From assembly GCF_001668725.1 (NCBI RefSeq), contig NZ_LZKL01000033.1, positions 248,001 to 312,000 of the forward strand: a stretch of 64,000 nt of DNA. Reading direction: 5' to 3'. The notes under the pieces were generated by a model, which worked only from the letters and a program-made list of their open reading frames with translations, made no database searches and had not been told where the DNA came from. Origin of the DNA: Mycobacterium sp. E787. GTDB taxonomy: Bacteria > Actinomycetota > Actinomycetes > Mycobacteriales > Mycobacteriaceae. The position numbers and the translations under genes were made by a program. This document shows positions 8,808 to 18,497 of this stretch, piece by piece. Positions within the stretch are counted from its first letter, which is position 1. Each line of letters begins with the position of its first letter.

Positions 8808-9809
8808 ATGGGGCTGACCGTTGCGGTGACCGGGCCGACCGGGGAAATCGGCATCTCCGCGGTGACAGCGCTCGAGCGCGAGCCCGCGGTGGACACCATC
8901 ATCGGGATGGCCCGCCGGCCGTTCGACCCGGTGTCGTGCGGCTGGGTCAAGACCGTCTACCAGCGGGGCGACATCCTCGACCGGGAGGCGGTCGACGCCC
9001 TGGTGGCGCAGGCCGACGTGGTGATCCACCTGGCGTTCATCATCATGGGCTCGCGCGAGGAGAGCTCGCGCATCAACCTGCAGGGCACCCGAAACGTGTT
9101 CGAGGCGGTGGCTGCCGGGGCCGCCGCCGGGCGGCCGCGGCGGCTGGTCTACACGTCGTCGGTGGCGGCGTACGGCTACCACTCCGACAACCCGGTGCCC
9201 CTCACCGAGGAGGTGCCGACGCGGGGATCCGCCGAGCACTACTACTCGGCGCAGAAGGCGGCGTGCGAGGCGCTGCTGGCGGAGGTCACCAAGGAGTCGT
9301 CGCTCGAGGTGTTCGTCCTGCGGCCGTGCATCGTCGCCGGGCCCAAGGCGACCGCTTTGGCCGACGCGATGCCATGGAACCAGCTGCCCGGCCCGGTGCG
9401 CGCCATTTCCAGGGTGGTGCCGGTGCTGAAGCCGGTCGTGCCCGATCCGGGTTTTCCGTTGCAGCTCGTCCACCACGACGACGTCGCCGAGGCGATCGCG
9501 CTGGCGGCGACGGCTCCGGCGCCCCCAGGGGCGTACAACATCGCCGGTGACGGCGTGGTGACGGTTTCCGAGGTGGCCAGGGCGCTGGGCGGCCGGCCGG
9601 TGCGCGTCCCGGCCTTGGCAGCGTCGGCGGCGTCGGCGGCGCTGTCCCGGCTCCCGTTCGTCCCCTCGCTGCTGGAGTGGCTGCACATCGCGCGGACGTC
9701 CGTGGTGATGGACACGGCGAAGGCGAAGACCCAGCTGGGGTGGCAGCCGCTGCACTCGTCGGCGGAGACGCTGGCGGCGCTGGCCGGGGGCGGTCCGAGG
9801 GCGGTGTGA
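8808..9809 (+). CDS. NAD-dependent epimerase/dehydratase family protein
   Basis: 333 residues from ATG 8808; a longer frame from 8760 lacks support. TVAVTGPTGEIG is the GxxGxxG cofactor loop, and SSVAAYGYHSDNP with EHYYSAQKAA gives the Ser and YxxxK of extended SDRs. It is similar to actinobacterial SDRs of unknown substrate. It is divergent from the GAF-ANTAR gene across a 200-base spacer and 42 bases before fdhD. Confidence 0.85.
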   Translation: MGLTVAVTGPTGEIGISAVTALEREPAVDTIIGMARRPFDPVSCGWVKTVYQRGDILDREAVDALVAQADVVIHLAFIIMGSREESSRINLQGTRNVFEAVAAGAAAGRPRRLVYTSSVAAYGYHSDNPVPLTEEVPTRGSAEHYYSAQKAACEALLAEVTKESSLEVFVLRPCIVAGPKATALADAMPWNQLPGPVRAISRVVPVLKPVVPDPGFPLQLVHHDDVAEAIALAATAPAPPGAYNIAGDGVVTVSEVARALGGRPVRVPALAASAASAALSRLPFVPSLLEWLHIARTSVVMDTAKAKTQLGWQPLHSSAETLAALAGGGPRAV

Positions 9810-9851
9810 CGTCGGCCAATGTAGTTTTGGCTGCATGAGGTCCCGGCGCGG

Positions 9852-10673
9852 GTGAGCCGCGTAACGGCGCGCCGGCACGCGCATCATCTCACCGCGGACC
9901 GGGCCGTCACCCGGCCGGAAACCCTGGCCGTCGAGGAGCCGTTGGAGATCCGCGTCAACGGCGCGCCGGTCACGGTGACGATGCGGACGCCCGGCTCGGA
10001 TTTCGAACTGGCGCAAGGGTTCCTGCTCACCGAGGGGGTGATCGGCGGGCGCGGCGACGTGCTCGCCATCCGCTACTGCGGCGGTCGGGGCGGGGACGGG
10101 GCCAACACCTACAACGTCGTGGACGTGACCCTGGCTCCCGGGGTCGATCCGCCCGGGCTCGACGTCACCCGCAACTTCTACACCACGTCGTCCTGCGGGG
10201 TGTGCGGCAAGGCGTCGCTCGAGGCGGTGCGCCTGTCGGGCCGGTTCCCACCCGGCGCCGATGCGGCGACCGTCGCCGCGGCCACCCTCCAGGCGATGCC
10301 CGGCCAATTGCGTTCCGCGCAAAAGGTTTTCGACAGCACCGGCGGCCTGCACGCCGCGGCCCTTTTCGCTGTCGACGGCACGATGCAGGTGGTGCGCGAG
10401 GACATCGGCAGGCACAACGCGGTCGACAAGGTCATCGGCTGGGCGGCCGAACACCGGCGGATGCCGCTTTCGGCCACGGTGCTGCTGGTGAGCGGGCGCG
10501 CCTCCTTCGAGCTGACGCAGAAGGCCGTGATGGCGGGCATTCCCGTGCTGGCCGCGGTGTCGGCGCCGTCGTCGCTGGCGGTCTCGCTCGCCGACGACGC
10601 CGGGCTGACGCTGGTGGCCTTCCTGCGGGAGGACTCGATGAACGTCTACACCCGGGCCGACCGCATCACGTAA
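9852..10673 (+). CDS. fdhD: Formate dehydrogenase accessory sulfurtransferase FdhD
   Basis: 273 residues from GTG 9852. FdhD carries sulfur from a cysteine desulfurase to the molybdenum cofactor of formate dehydrogenases. The catalytic [10 protein letters not shown] loop (Cys115, Cys118), [11 protein letters not shown] and [16 protein letters not shown] are intact. In M. tuberculosis it adjoins fdhF; here no fdhF-like gene is in the window, so its client enzyme must be encoded elsewhere or be a different molybdoenzyme. Confidence 0.95.
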   Translation: MSRVTARRHAHHLTADRAVTRPETLAVEEPLEIRVNGAPVTVTMRTPGSDFELAQGFLLTEGVIGGRGDVLAIRYCGGRGGDGANTYNVVDVTLAPGVDPPGLDVTRNFYTTSSCGVCGKASLEAVRLSGRFPPGADAATVAAATLQAMPGQLRSAQKVFDSTGGLHAAALFAVDGTMQVVREDIGRHNAVDKVIGWAAEHRRMPLSATVLLVSGRASFELTQKAVMAGIPVLAAVSAPSSLAVSLADDAGLTLVAFLREDSMNVYTRADRIT

Positions 10674-10777
10674 CCGGCTGTGGACGGGCGCGCGACTGGG
10701 GATAACCGGTCGTTTCCGTCGCCGTTCGCACCCGGCGGCGGCACGCCGTGTCGGGATCGCCGGGCAGCGTGGCCGCC

Positions 10778-11164
10778 ATGACGACCGAACAGAGCATGAC
10801 CCGGGCCCAGCTGGGCGCGCTGGGAGAGGCGCTCGCCGTGGATCACCTGACCCGGCTGGGGCTGCGGATCCTGGGCCGCAACTGGCGCTGCCGCTACGGC
10901 GAGCTCGACGTGATCGCCGCCGACGAGGCCACCCGCACCGTCGTCTTCGTCGAGGTGAAAACCCGCACCGGGGACGGCTACGGGGGGCTGGCGTACGCGG
11001 TGACCCCGCGCAAGGTCTGGCGGTTGCGCCGGCTGGCCGGGCTCTGGCTGGCCGGCCAGGACGCGCGGTGGGCGGCGCTGCGCATCGACGTGATCGGCGT
11101 GCGCATCGGGCCGAGGAATTCGCGCCGCGCCCCGGAGCTCACCCACCTGCGCGGAGTCGGCTAA
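10778..11164 (+). CDS. YraN/UPF0102 family endonuclease-fold protein
   Basis: 128 residues from ATG 10778 (an in-frame GTG at 10748 is less likely). LGEALAVDHLTRLGLRILGRNWRCRYGELDVIA with VVFVEVKTR is the restriction-endonuclease-like core (GELDxI, EVKxR) of the YraN family, associated with processing of recombination intermediates. The stop TAA overlaps the comM ATG by one base. Confidence 0.93.
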   Translation: MTTEQSMTRAQLGALGEALAVDHLTRLGLRILGRNWRCRYGELDVIAADEATRTVVFVEVKTRTGDGYGGLAYAVTPRKVWRLRRLAGLWLAGQDARWAALRIDVIGVRIGPRNSRRAPELTHLRGVG

Positions 11165-12675
11165 TGGCGCTGGGGCGGGCGTTCTCGGTTGCGGTGCGCG
11201 GGCTGGACGGGGCGATCGTGGAGATCGAGGCCTACATCACCTCCGGGCTGCCCGGCGTGCACCTGGTCGGCCTGCCCGACGCCGCCCTGCAGGAGTCGCG
11301 GGACCGGGTCCGGGCGGCGGTCACCAACTGCTGCGACGCCTGGCCCCAGTCGCGGCTCACGCTGGCGCTGTCGCCCGCGACGCTGCCGAAGATGGGTTCG
11401 GTCTACGACATCGCGCTGGCCGCCGCCGTGCTCTCGGCGCAGCGCAAGCAACCGTGGGAGCGACTTGAGAAGACGGTGCTGCTCGGCGAGCTGTCGCTGG
11501 ACGGTCGGGTGCGCCCGGTGCGCGGGGTGCTGCCGGCCGTGCTCGCCGCCAAGCGCGAAGGCTGGCCGGCCGTCGTCGTCCCGGCGGACAACCTGGCCGA
11601 GGCAAGCCTGGTCGACGGGATCGACGTCTGGGGCGTGCGCACCCTGCGCCAGCTGAGGCGCTGGCTCGACGGCTCCGGCGGCCTCGACCACAGGATCGGC
11701 GCGGCGGCCGGCGACCCCGAGCCGGCGGCGGATCTGGCCGACGTGGTCGGGCAGGCGCAGGCTCGGTTCGCGGTCGAGGTCGCGGCCGCCGGGGCGCATC
11801 ACCTCATGCTGACCGGGCCGCCCGGCGTGGGAAAAACGATGCTGGCGCAACGTCTTCCGGGATTGCTGCCGCCCCTGTCCGAGGGTGAGGCGCTGGAGGT
11901 CACCGCCATTCACTCGGTGGCCGGGCTGCTGTCGGCGGACACGCCGCTGATCACCAGGGCGCCCTTCGTGGCGCCGCACCACAGCTCCAGCGTCGCGGCG
12001 CTCGTCGGTGGGGGATCGGGCATGGCGCGGCCAGGCGCCGTCAGCCGGGCGCATCGCGGGGTGTTGTTCCTGGACGAATGCGCCGAGATCGGCGTCAGTG
12101 TTTTGGAAGCGCTGCGAACCCCGTTGGAGGACGGCGAAATCCGCCTCGCCCGCCGCGACGGGGTGGCGTGTTACCCGGCCCGCTTCCAGCTGGTGCTGGC
12201 CGCAAACCCGTGCCCGTGCGCGCCCGCCGATCCGCGCGACTGTCTCTGCGCGGCGGCGGTCAAACGCCGCTACCTGGGCAAACTGTCCGGGCCGCTGATG
12301 GACCGCGTCGACCTGCGGGTGGAGATGCATCCGGTGCGCGCCGGGGCCTTCGCGGCCACCGCCGGGGAGTCGACGGCGCAGGTTCGCCGGCGGGTGGCCG
12401 CGGCGCGCGATGCGGCCGCCGAGCGTTGGCGACCACACGGGTTCGGCACCAACGCCGAGGTCAGCGGGACGTTGCTGCGCCGCAAGTTTCGCCCCGGCAA
12501 CGCCGCGATGGAGCCGCTGAAGCGGGCCCTGGACAACGGGCTGCTCAGCATCCGCGGCGTGGACCGGACGTTGCGCGTCGCGTGGAGCCTGGCCGACCTG
12601 GCGGGCCGGGTGTCGCCCGGGGTCGAAGAGGTCGGTACCGCGCTGAGCTTCCGGCAACCGGGAGCCCGGCGATGA
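11164..12675 (+). CDS. comM: YifB/ComM-family Mg-chelatase-like AAA ATPase
   Basis: 503 residues. An N-terminal Lon-S5-like fold (about 1-150, GLPGVHLVGLPDAALQESRDRV), then the AAA core with Walker A GPPGVGKTMLAQRLPG (about 220), Walker B GVLFLDECAE, and a C-terminal chelatase-like domain. ComM homologues act as helicases promoting branch migration in recombination and transformation. The start overlaps the yraN stop and its end overlaps dprA, a coupled recombination operon as at Rv2898c-Rv2896c. Confidence 0.93.
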   Translation: MALGRAFSVAVRGLDGAIVEIEAYITSGLPGVHLVGLPDAALQESRDRVRAAVTNCCDAWPQSRLTLALSPATLPKMGSVYDIALAAAVLSAQRKQPWERLEKTVLLGELSLDGRVRPVRGVLPAVLAAKREGWPAVVVPADNLAEASLVDGIDVWGVRTLRQLRRWLDGSGGLDHRIGAAAGDPEPAADLADVVGQAQARFAVEVAAAGAHHLMLTGPPGVGKTMLAQRLPGLLPPLSEGEALEVTAIHSVAGLLSADTPLITRAPFVAPHHSSSVAALVGGGSGMARPGAVSRAHRGVLFLDECAEIGVSVLEALRTPLEDGEIRLARRDGVACYPARFQLVLAANPCPCAPADPRDCLCAAAVKRRYLGKLSGPLMDRVDLRVEMHPVRAGAFAATAGESTAQVRRRVAAARDAAAERWRPHGFGTNAEVSGTLLRRKFRPGNAAMEPLKRALDNGLLSIRGVDRTLRVAWSLADLAGRVSPGVEEVGTALSFRQPGARR

Positions 12676-13823
12676 GTGATCCGCTGCTGCGTGCGTGGGC
12701 GTACCTGTCGCGGGTGGCCGAACCGCCCTGCGCGGAGCTGGCCGCGTTGGTACAACGGGTGGGCCCGGTCGAGGCGGCCGACCGGGTTCGGCGCGGATCG
12801 GTCGACGACGACCTGGCGCGACGCACCGAGGCCAGACGCGAAACCGACCGCAGCGCAGCCGATCTGGAGCTGCTCGCCCGTCGCGGCGGGCGGTTGATCA
12901 CCCCCGGCGCCGACGAGTGGCCGGTGCTGGCCTTCGCGGCGTTCGGCGGCGCCGCGGCCAAGGCCGGCGGCGGCCCGCCGCTGGTGTTGTGGGCGCTGGG
13001 GCCCGAACGCCTCGACGAGGTGGCCCAGCGCGCGGCCGCGGTGGTCGGCACCCGTGCCGCGACCGCCTACGGCGAGCAGGTGGCCGCCGACCTGGCCGCC
13101 GGGCTGGTCGAGCGCGACGTCGCGGTGGTCTCCGGCGGCGCCTACGGCATCGACGGCGCGGCGCACCGCGCGGCGCTGGATTGCGAGGGGATCACCGTGG
13201 CGGTCCTGGCCGGGGGCCTCGACATCCCCTATCCGGCGGGGCATTCCGGGCTGCTGCACCGCATCGGCCAGAGCGGGCTGGTGTTCACCGAATACCCGCC
13301 GGGTGTCCGTCCGGCCCGGCACCGGTTTCTGACCCGCAACCGCCTGGTGGCCGCGGCTGCGGGGGCGGCGGTGGTGGTGGAGGCGGGCCTGCGCAGCGGC
13401 GCCGCGAACACCGCCGCCTGGGCGCGGGCGCTGGGCCGGGTGGTGGCCGCCGTGCCCGGGCCGGTGACCTCCTCGGCGTCGGCGGGCTGTCACGCGCTGC
13501 TGCGCGACGGCGCGCAGCTGGTCACCCGCGCCGACGATGTCGTCGAGCTGGTCGGCCGCATCGGTGAGCTGGCGCCCGAAGAGCAGCGCCCCAGCACCGC
13601 GCTCGACGGGCTGGGCGACGCCGAGCGCCGGGTCTATGAGGCGTTGCCGGGCCGCGGCGTCGCCACGGTCGACGAGATCGCGATCGCGTCGGCGCTGCCG
13701 CCCGAGCAGGTGCTCGGGCCGCTGGCCATCCTCGAGGTGGCCGGGTTGGCGCAGCGCGACGGCGGGCGGTGGCGAATCGTCCGGGCCGCTGGGGCCCGGC
13801 ACTCGGCGGCGCGGCTCGTATAG
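12672..13823 (+). CDS. dprA: DNA-processing protein DprA
   Basis: 383 residues from ATG 12672, overlapping comM by 4 bases (ATGA). The Rossmann-like core shows VVGTRAATAYG, VSGGAYGIDGAAHRAAL, VLAGGLD and the RHRFLTRNRLVAA signature; a winged-helix C terminus follows (about 310-375, ERRVYEALPGRGVATVDEIA). DprA loads RecA onto incoming single-stranded DNA. Conservation with comM does not by itself show that the organism is naturally competent. Confidence 0.94.
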   Translation: MSDPLLRAWAYLSRVAEPPCAELAALVQRVGPVEAADRVRRGSVDDDLARRTEARRETDRSAADLELLARRGGRLITPGADEWPVLAFAAFGGAAAKAGGGPPLVLWALGPERLDEVAQRAAAVVGTRAATAYGEQVAADLAAGLVERDVAVVSGGAYGIDGAAHRAALDCEGITVAVLAGGLDIPYPAGHSGLLHRIGQSGLVFTEYPPGVRPARHRFLTRNRLVAAAAGAAVVVEAGLRSGAANTAAWARALGRVVAAVPGPVTSSASAGCHALLRDGAQLVTRADDVVELVGRIGELAPEEQRPSTALDGLGDAERRVYEALPGRGVATVDEIAIASALPPEQVLGPLAILEVAGLAQRDGGRWRIVRAAGARHSAARLV

Positions 13824-13841
13824 TCGACGGGGGTCGGGTCC

Positions 13842-13867
13842 GGACAGGAGGACCGGACAGGAGGACC
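13842..13867 (+). promoter_or_regulatory. Tandemly duplicated Shine-Dalgarno unit before viuB
   Basis: GGACAGGAGGACC is present twice back to back (13842-13854, 13855-13867), each holding a perfect AGGAGG. The distal copy sits 5-8 bases before GTG 13870 and is the likely functional site; the upstream one is a standby duplicate. Confidence 0.8.
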
Positions 13868-13869
13868 AA

Positions 13870-14718
13870 GTGGCAGGTCGACCTCTGCAACGTTTCGAAG
13901 TCGTGCGCACCGAACAGCTCACCCGGCACATGGTCCGGGTGGTGCTCGGCAGCAACCACTTCGACACCTTCGCGCCCAGCGAGTTCACCGACTCCTACGT
14001 CAAGCTGGCCTTCGTGGCCGACGACGTCGACGTGGCGGGGCTGCCGCGGCCGTTGACCCTGGACAGCTTCAACGAGCTCCCCCCGGAGAAGAGGCCCTCC
14101 GTGCGGACCATGACGGTCCGCAGCGTGGACGCCGCGGCCGGCGAGCTCACCCTGGACGTCGTGGTGCACGGCGAGCACGGCGTGGCCGGCACGTGGGCGG
14201 CGGCGGCCCAGCCCGGCCAGCCGATCTACCTGAGGGGGCCGGGCGGCGCCTACGCCCCCGACCCGACCGCGGACTGGCACCTGCTCGCCGGCGACGAGTC
14301 GGCGCTTCCGGCCATCGCCGTCGCGCTGGAAGCGTTGCCGCCCAACGCCGTTGGCAAGGCGTTCATCGAGGTCGGGGGCCCCGAGGACGAAATCGGTTTG
14401 ACCGCACCGGAAGGCGTCGAGGTGAGCTGGGTGTACCGCGGTGGCCGCGCCGACCTGGTCCCCGAGGACCGCGCCGGGGATTTCGCACCGCTGATCGAGG
14501 CGGTCACCACCGCGCCGTGGCTGCCCGGACAGGTGCACGTGTTCATCCACGGCGAGGCGCAAACCGTCATGCACAACCTGCGGCCCTACATCCGCAAGGA
14601 GCGCGGCGTGGACGCGAAATGGGCGTCGTCGATCTCGGGTTACTGGCGGCGCGGCCGCACCGAGGAGACGTTCCGGCAGTGGAAGAGGGAACTGGCCGAG
14701 GCCGAGGCCGGGGCCTAG
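13870..14718 (+). CDS. viuB: Siderophore-interacting protein (ferric-siderophore reductase, ViuB family)
   Basis: 282 residues from GTG 13870, chosen for the AGGAGG just before it; the open frame extends upstream only inside dprA. The N-terminal FAD-binding barrel (about 1-120, [21 protein letters not shown]) and NAD-binding C terminus ([46 protein letters not shown]) mark the SIP/ViuB family, which reduces ferric siderophores to release iron in the cytoplasm. It corresponds to Rv2895c. Four bases separate it from the next gene. Confidence 0.93.
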   Translation: MAGRPLQRFEVVRTEQLTRHMVRVVLGSNHFDTFAPSEFTDSYVKLAFVADDVDVAGLPRPLTLDSFNELPPEKRPSVRTMTVRSVDAAAGELTLDVVVHGEHGVAGTWAAAAQPGQPIYLRGPGGAYAPDPTADWHLLAGDESALPAIAVALEALPPNAVGKAFIEVGGPEDEIGLTAPEGVEVSWVYRGGRADLVPEDRAGDFAPLIEAVTTAPWLPGQVHVFIHGEAQTVMHNLRPYIRKERGVDAKWASSISGYWRRGRTEETFRQWKRELAEAEAGA

Positions 14719-14722
14719 GCGC

Positions 14723-15886
14723 ATGGCGCACTTCGGCGACTACCAGAACGAGATCTACCTGCAGGGCCTGGCCGGCGTGGTGCCCCCGTTCCCGATGGCC
14801 TTCGCGGAGCTGGAGGCCAAGGCCGCCACCGCGCTGCCGCCGTCGGTCTGGTCCTACGTCGCCGGCGGGGCCGGCGACGAGCGCACGCAGCGGGCCAACT
14901 GCACGGCCTTCGAGGGCTGGGGGCTCATCCCGCGCATGTTCGTCGGCGCCGCCCGGCGCGACCTGTCCGTCGAGCTGTTCGGCATGACCCTGCCGTCCCC
15001 GCTCTTCATGGCGCCCATCGGTGTCATCGGCATCTGCGCCCAGGACGGCCACGGCGACCTGGCCACCGCGCGTGCCGCCGCCCGCACCGGCGTGCCGATG
15101 GTGGCCTCCACGCTGACGGTCGATCCGATGGAAGACGTCGCCGCCGCCCTGGGCGACACGCCCGGCTTCTTCCAGCTGTACACACCGACCGATCGGGAGG
15201 TGGCCGCCAGCCTGGTGCACCGCGCCGAGGCGGCCGGGTTCAAGGGCATCGTCGTCACCCTCGACACCTGGGTCACCGGGTGGCGCCCGCGCGACCTGAG
15301 CACGTCGAACTTCCCCCAGCTGCGCGGGCACTGCCTGGCCAACTACACCAGCGACCCGGTGTTCCGCGCCGGGCTGCCCCGCCCGCCGGAGGAGGACCCG
15401 CAGGGCGCCGTGCTGCGCTGGATACAGCTCTTCGGCAACGCGCTGACCTGGGACGACCTGCCCTGGCTGCGCTCGCTGACCGACCTGCCGCTGCTGGTGA
15501 AGGGGATCTGCCACCCCGACGACGCCCGGCGCGCCAGGGACGGCGGCGTCGACGGCATCTACTGCTCCAACCACGGCGGCCGGCAGGCCAACGGCGGGCT
15601 GCCGGCCATCGACTGCCTGCCCGGGGTGGTGGCGGCCGCCGACGGGCTGCCCGTGCTCTTCGACTCGGGCATCCGCAGCGGAGCCGACGTCGTCAAGGCC
15701 CTGGCGCTGGGCGCGACGGCGGTGGGCGTCGGCCGCCCGTACGCCTACGGACTGGCGTTGGGCGGCGTCGACGGCGTCGTGCACGTGCTGCGCACAATGC
15801 TCGCCGAGGCGGACCTGATCATGGCCGTCGACGGCTATCCCACGCTCAAAGATCTCACCCCGGACACGCTTCGGCGCGTCACCTGA
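14723..15886 (+). CDS. FMN-dependent alpha-hydroxy-acid oxidase, lactate 2-monooxygenase-like
   Basis: 387 residues. It follows the mycobacterial lactate 2-monooxygenase pattern from the N terminus ([31 protein letters not shown]) to [18 protein letters not shown], which holds the catalytic His and FMN-phosphate Arg, and ends with [26 protein letters not shown]. The likely reaction is oxidation of L-lactate or a similar 2-hydroxy acid, giving acetate and CO2 in the monooxygenase. It is inserted between viuB and xerC, which are neighbours in the M. tuberculosis order I recall. Confidence 0.88.
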   Translation: MAHFGDYQNEIYLQGLAGVVPPFPMAFAELEAKAATALPPSVWSYVAGGAGDERTQRANCTAFEGWGLIPRMFVGAARRDLSVELFGMTLPSPLFMAPIGVIGICAQDGHGDLATARAAARTGVPMVASTLTVDPMEDVAAALGDTPGFFQLYTPTDREVAASLVHRAEAAGFKGIVVTLDTWVTGWRPRDLSTSNFPQLRGHCLANYTSDPVFRAGLPRPPEEDPQGAVLRWIQLFGNALTWDDLPWLRSLTDLPLLVKGICHPDDARRARDGGVDGIYCSNHGGRQANGGLPAIDCLPGVVAAADGLPVLFDSGIRSGADVVKALALGATAVGVGRPYAYGLALGGVDGVVHVLRTMLAEADLIMAVDGYPTLKDLTPDTLRRVT

Positions 15887-15918
15887 GCCGAGCCCGCGGC
15901 GCCTGCGAACGTGGGGGC

Positions 15919-16809
15919 GTGGAGGCGATCCTCGACGAGTTCGACCAGTACCTGGACCTGCAATGCGGCCGTTCTGCGCACACTCGCCGGGCGTACCTCG
16001 GCGACCTGCGCTCGCTGTTCGCGTTTCTCGACGAGCGGGGCCTGGAAGCGCTGAGCCTGCCGGTGCTGCGGGCGTGGCTGGCATCGGCCGCCGGCGCCGG
16101 CGCGGCCCGCACGACCCTGGCCCGGCGCACCTCGGCGATCAAGGCGTTCACCGCCTGGGCGACGCGGCGCGGCCTGCTCAAGGAGGATCCGGCCGTCCGG
16201 CTGCAGGTGCCCAAGTCGCACCGGACCCTGCCGTCGGTGCTGCGCCAGGACCAGGCGCTGCAGGCGATGGCGGCCGCGAAATCCGGTGCCGAGCAGGGTG
16301 ATCCGCTGGCCCTGCGGGACCGGCTGATCGTCGAGCTGTTGTATGCCACCGGCATCCGGGTCAGCGAGCTGTGCGGCCTGGACCTCGACGACGTGGACGG
16401 CCACCACCGGCTGGTCCGCGTCCTGGGCAAGGGCAACAAGCAGCGCAGCGCGCCGTTCGGGGCGCCGGCCGCCGACGCACTGCAGGCCTGGCTGGCCGAC
16501 GGCCGTCCCGCCCTGGCGACCGCGGAGTCCGGGCCGGCGCTGCTGCTCGGCGCGCGGGGACGTCGGCTGGACGTGCGCCAGGCGCGCACCGTCGTGCACC
16601 AAACCGTCGCCGCGGTGGACGGCGCACCCGACATGGGGCCGCACGGGCTGCGCCACAGCGCGGCCACCCACCTGCTCGAAGGCGGGGCCGACCTGCGCGT
16701 CGTCCAGGAGTTGCTCGGCCATTCCAGCCTGGCGACCACGCAGCTCTACACCCACGTCGCGGTGTCGCGGTTGCGGGCCGTGCACGACCAGGCCCACCCG
16801 CGGGCCTGA
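15919..16809 (+). CDS. xerC: Tyrosine recombinase XerC
   Basis: 296 residues from GTG 15919 ([19 protein letters not shown]). The N-terminal core-binding SAM-like domain (about 1-90) precedes the catalytic domain carrying Arg in [27 protein letters not shown], and the nucleophile Tyr in TTQLYTHVA. XerC with XerD resolves chromosome dimers at dif. It is a core gene (Rv2894c), not evidence of an integrated element. Confidence 0.96.
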   Translation: MEAILDEFDQYLDLQCGRSAHTRRAYLGDLRSLFAFLDERGLEALSLPVLRAWLASAAGAGAARTTLARRTSAIKAFTAWATRRGLLKEDPAVRLQVPKSHRTLPSVLRQDQALQAMAAAKSGAEQGDPLALRDRLIVELLYATGIRVSELCGLDLDDVDGHHRLVRVLGKGNKQRSAPFGAPAADALQAWLADGRPALATAESGPALLLGARGRRLDVRQARTVVHQTVAAVDGAPDMGPHGLRHSAATHLLEGGADLRVVQELLGHSSLATTQLYTHVAVSRLRAVHDQAHPRA

Positions 16810-16811
16810 GT

Positions 16812-16898
16812 GTGCACTCAGGGCTTTGAGTGTGAAAGGCCGGCGGCGACACGCCGTGGCGGGCCGCCCTGGGCGCACACCCAAAGCCCTCAGCGCAC
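16812..16898. terminator. Large hairpin between convergent xerC and M23 peptidase
   Basis: A 23-base arm at 16812-16834 (GTGCACTCAGGGCTTTGAGT-GTG) pairs with 16876-16898 with three mismatches, around a 41-base loop that itself holds GC-rich inverted stretches. It fills the 93-base gap between converging genes and is likely a bidirectional terminator. It lacks a U-tract, as is common for mycobacterial terminators. Confidence 0.65.
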
Positions 16899-16902
16899 GG
16901 GC

Positions 16903-17430
16903 TTACCCGTTGAGCGGCTTAAGCCGAATCGGCGTGGAGTTCAGCAGCCCCAGCGGGTCGACATACTCGGCGCGCGACGCCGGACCCCACATCGCGCCCC
17001 AGTGCAGGCAGGCGGCGGCCGGGCAGCCGGCATGCCCGGCCACCAGCGAACCGATCACCGTGTCGGCCGTCACCGCCTGGCCCGTCCGCACGACCGCCAG
17101 GACCGGCTCGTAGCTGGTGCGCAGGCCGCCGGGGTGGGCCAGTGACACCACCGGCCGCCCGGCGAGCAGCCCGGCGAACACCACGGTCGCGGCGCCGGCG
17201 GCATAGACCGGTTGACCGGGGGAGCCGGGCAGGTCGACGCCCCGATGACCGGGATGCCAGTCGGGTGAGGGCGCGTCGAATCCGCGCGCGACGGCCGGGG
17301 GCGGCCGCAGCGGCCAGTCCAACCGCACGTCGTCGGCGCTGGCGGGTAGCGCGCTGACCAGGCCCAACGTCAGGACCAGCGCCACCCACCGCACGCGCTC
17401 AGTCCAGCGCGGCCCGCGTGACCCCGCCAC
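16903..17430 (-). CDS. Secreted M23-family peptidase (LytM-like), Rv2891 type
   Basis: 175 residues with a signal peptide (VRWVALVLTLGLVSALPASA, cleavage near residue 33). The LytM core shows HPGHRGVDLPG, giving the zinc-binding H..D pair, and CLHWGAMWG in place of the usual HxH strand. The family cuts peptidoglycan cross-bridges, though some members are only scaffolds. The HW in place of HxH raises the question of full activity. It is divergent from rpsB. Confidence 0.88.
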   Translation of the reverse strand: MAGSRGPRWTERVRWVALVLTLGLVSALPASADDVRLDWPLRPPPAVARGFDAPSPDWHPGHRGVDLPGSPGQPVYAAGAATVVFAGLLAGRPVVSLAHPGGLRTSYEPVLAVVRTGQAVTADTVIGSLVAGHAGCPAAACLHWGAMWGPASRAEYVDPLGLLNSTPIRLKPLNG

Positions 17431-17642
17431 TCACCGCTGTGGAAAAACCACCTGCTGAGTCGGTGTAAACTGCTGCTCGCAGCTCGTTAGCGGGCTGACT
17501 TCGCGCGCCTGCAGCCAACCGACTGCCGTGCGGTCCCGTCCCGGACGTCCAAGACATCCGGGGAGGGCGCGGCAATCCGCAGGCGCCAGGGCCCGGCCTC
17601 ACCCGATGCCGGGCGACAACCGACAACAAAGGAATGGCGGCA
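17431..17642 (+). promoter_or_regulatory. rpsB promoter region and long leader
   Basis: TAAACT at 17466-17471 is a good SigA -10; no strong -35 is seen. About 165 bases of leader follow before the rpsB ATG, with GC-rich self-complementary stretches (for example GTCCCGTCCCGGACG around 17535 and GGGCCCGGCC around 17590). Autogenous control by S2 is known for rpsB in other bacteria and is possible here. AAAGGAA at 17627-17633 is the ribosome-binding site. Confidence 0.45.
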
Positions 17643-18485
17643 ATGGCTGTCGTAACCATGAAGCAGCTGCTCGACAGCGGCACCCACTTCGGGCATCAGA
17701 CCCGTCGCTGGAATCCCAAGATGAAGCGGTTCATCTTCACCGACCGCAACGGCATCTACATCATCGACCTGCAGCAGACCCTGACGTTCATCGACAAGGC
17801 GTACGAGTTCGTCAAGGAGACCGTCGCCCACGGCGGGTCGGTGCTGTTCGTCGGCACCAAGAAGCAGGCGCAGGAGTCGGTCGCGGCCGAGGCGACCCGC
17901 GTCGGCATGCCGTACGTGAACCAGCGCTGGCTGGGCGGCATGCTCACCAACTTCTCCACGGTGCACAAGCGGCTGCAGCGCCTCAAGGAGCTCGAGGCGA
18001 TGGAGCAGACCGGCGGCTTCGAGGGCCGCACCAAGAAGGAAATCCTCGGCCTGACCCGGGAGAAGAACAAGCTGGAGCGCAGCCTCGGCGGCATCCGCGA
18101 CATGAACAAGGTGCCGTCGGCGATCTGGGTCGTCGACACCAACAAGGAGCACATCGCCGTCGGCGAGGCCCGCAAGCTCGGCATCCCGGTCATCGCGATC
18201 CTGGACACCAACTGCGACCCCGACGAGGTCGACTACCCGATCCCGGGCAACGACGACGCGATCCGCTCCGCCGCCCTGTTGACCAAGGTGATCGCGTCCG
18301 CGGTCGCCGAGGGCCTGCAGGCGCGCGCCGGGGTGGGCCGCGGCGACGGCAAGCCCGAGGCCGAGTCCGCCGAGCCGCTCGCCGAGTGGGAGCAGGAGCT
18401 GCTGGCCTCGGCGACCGCGACCGCTACCGCCGCCCCCACCGACGCCGCTGCGGGCCCGACCGAACCGACTACCGAACCCTCATAG
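17643..18485 (+). CDS. rpsB: 30S ribosomal protein S2
   Basis: 280 residues from ATG 17643 ([20 protein letters not shown]); an ATG nine bases upstream is in frame but too close to the AAAGGAA site. Family motifs [23 protein letters not shown] and [17 protein letters not shown] are intact. The C terminus carries an Ala/Thr-rich extension ([15 protein letters not shown]) usual in mycobacteria. It is co-transcribed with tsf (12 bases between). Confidence 0.98.
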   Translation: MAVVTMKQLLDSGTHFGHQTRRWNPKMKRFIFTDRNGIYIIDLQQTLTFIDKAYEFVKETVAHGGSVLFVGTKKQAQESVAAEATRVGMPYVNQRWLGGMLTNFSTVHKRLQRLKELEAMEQTGGFEGRTKKEILGLTREKNKLERSLGGIRDMNKVPSAIWVVDTNKEHIAVGEARKLGIPVIAILDTNCDPDEVDYPIPGNDDAIRSAALLTKVIASAVAEGLQARAGVGRGDGKPEAESAEPLAEWEQELLASATATATAAPTDAAAGPTEPTTEPS

Positions 18486-18497
18486 GAAGGCTGAGCA

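Noticed and set aside
15919..16809. xerC as sign of an integrated phage or island
   Set aside because: It is the core chromosomal XerC in its conserved neighbourhood; no attachment repeats or phage genes are nearby.
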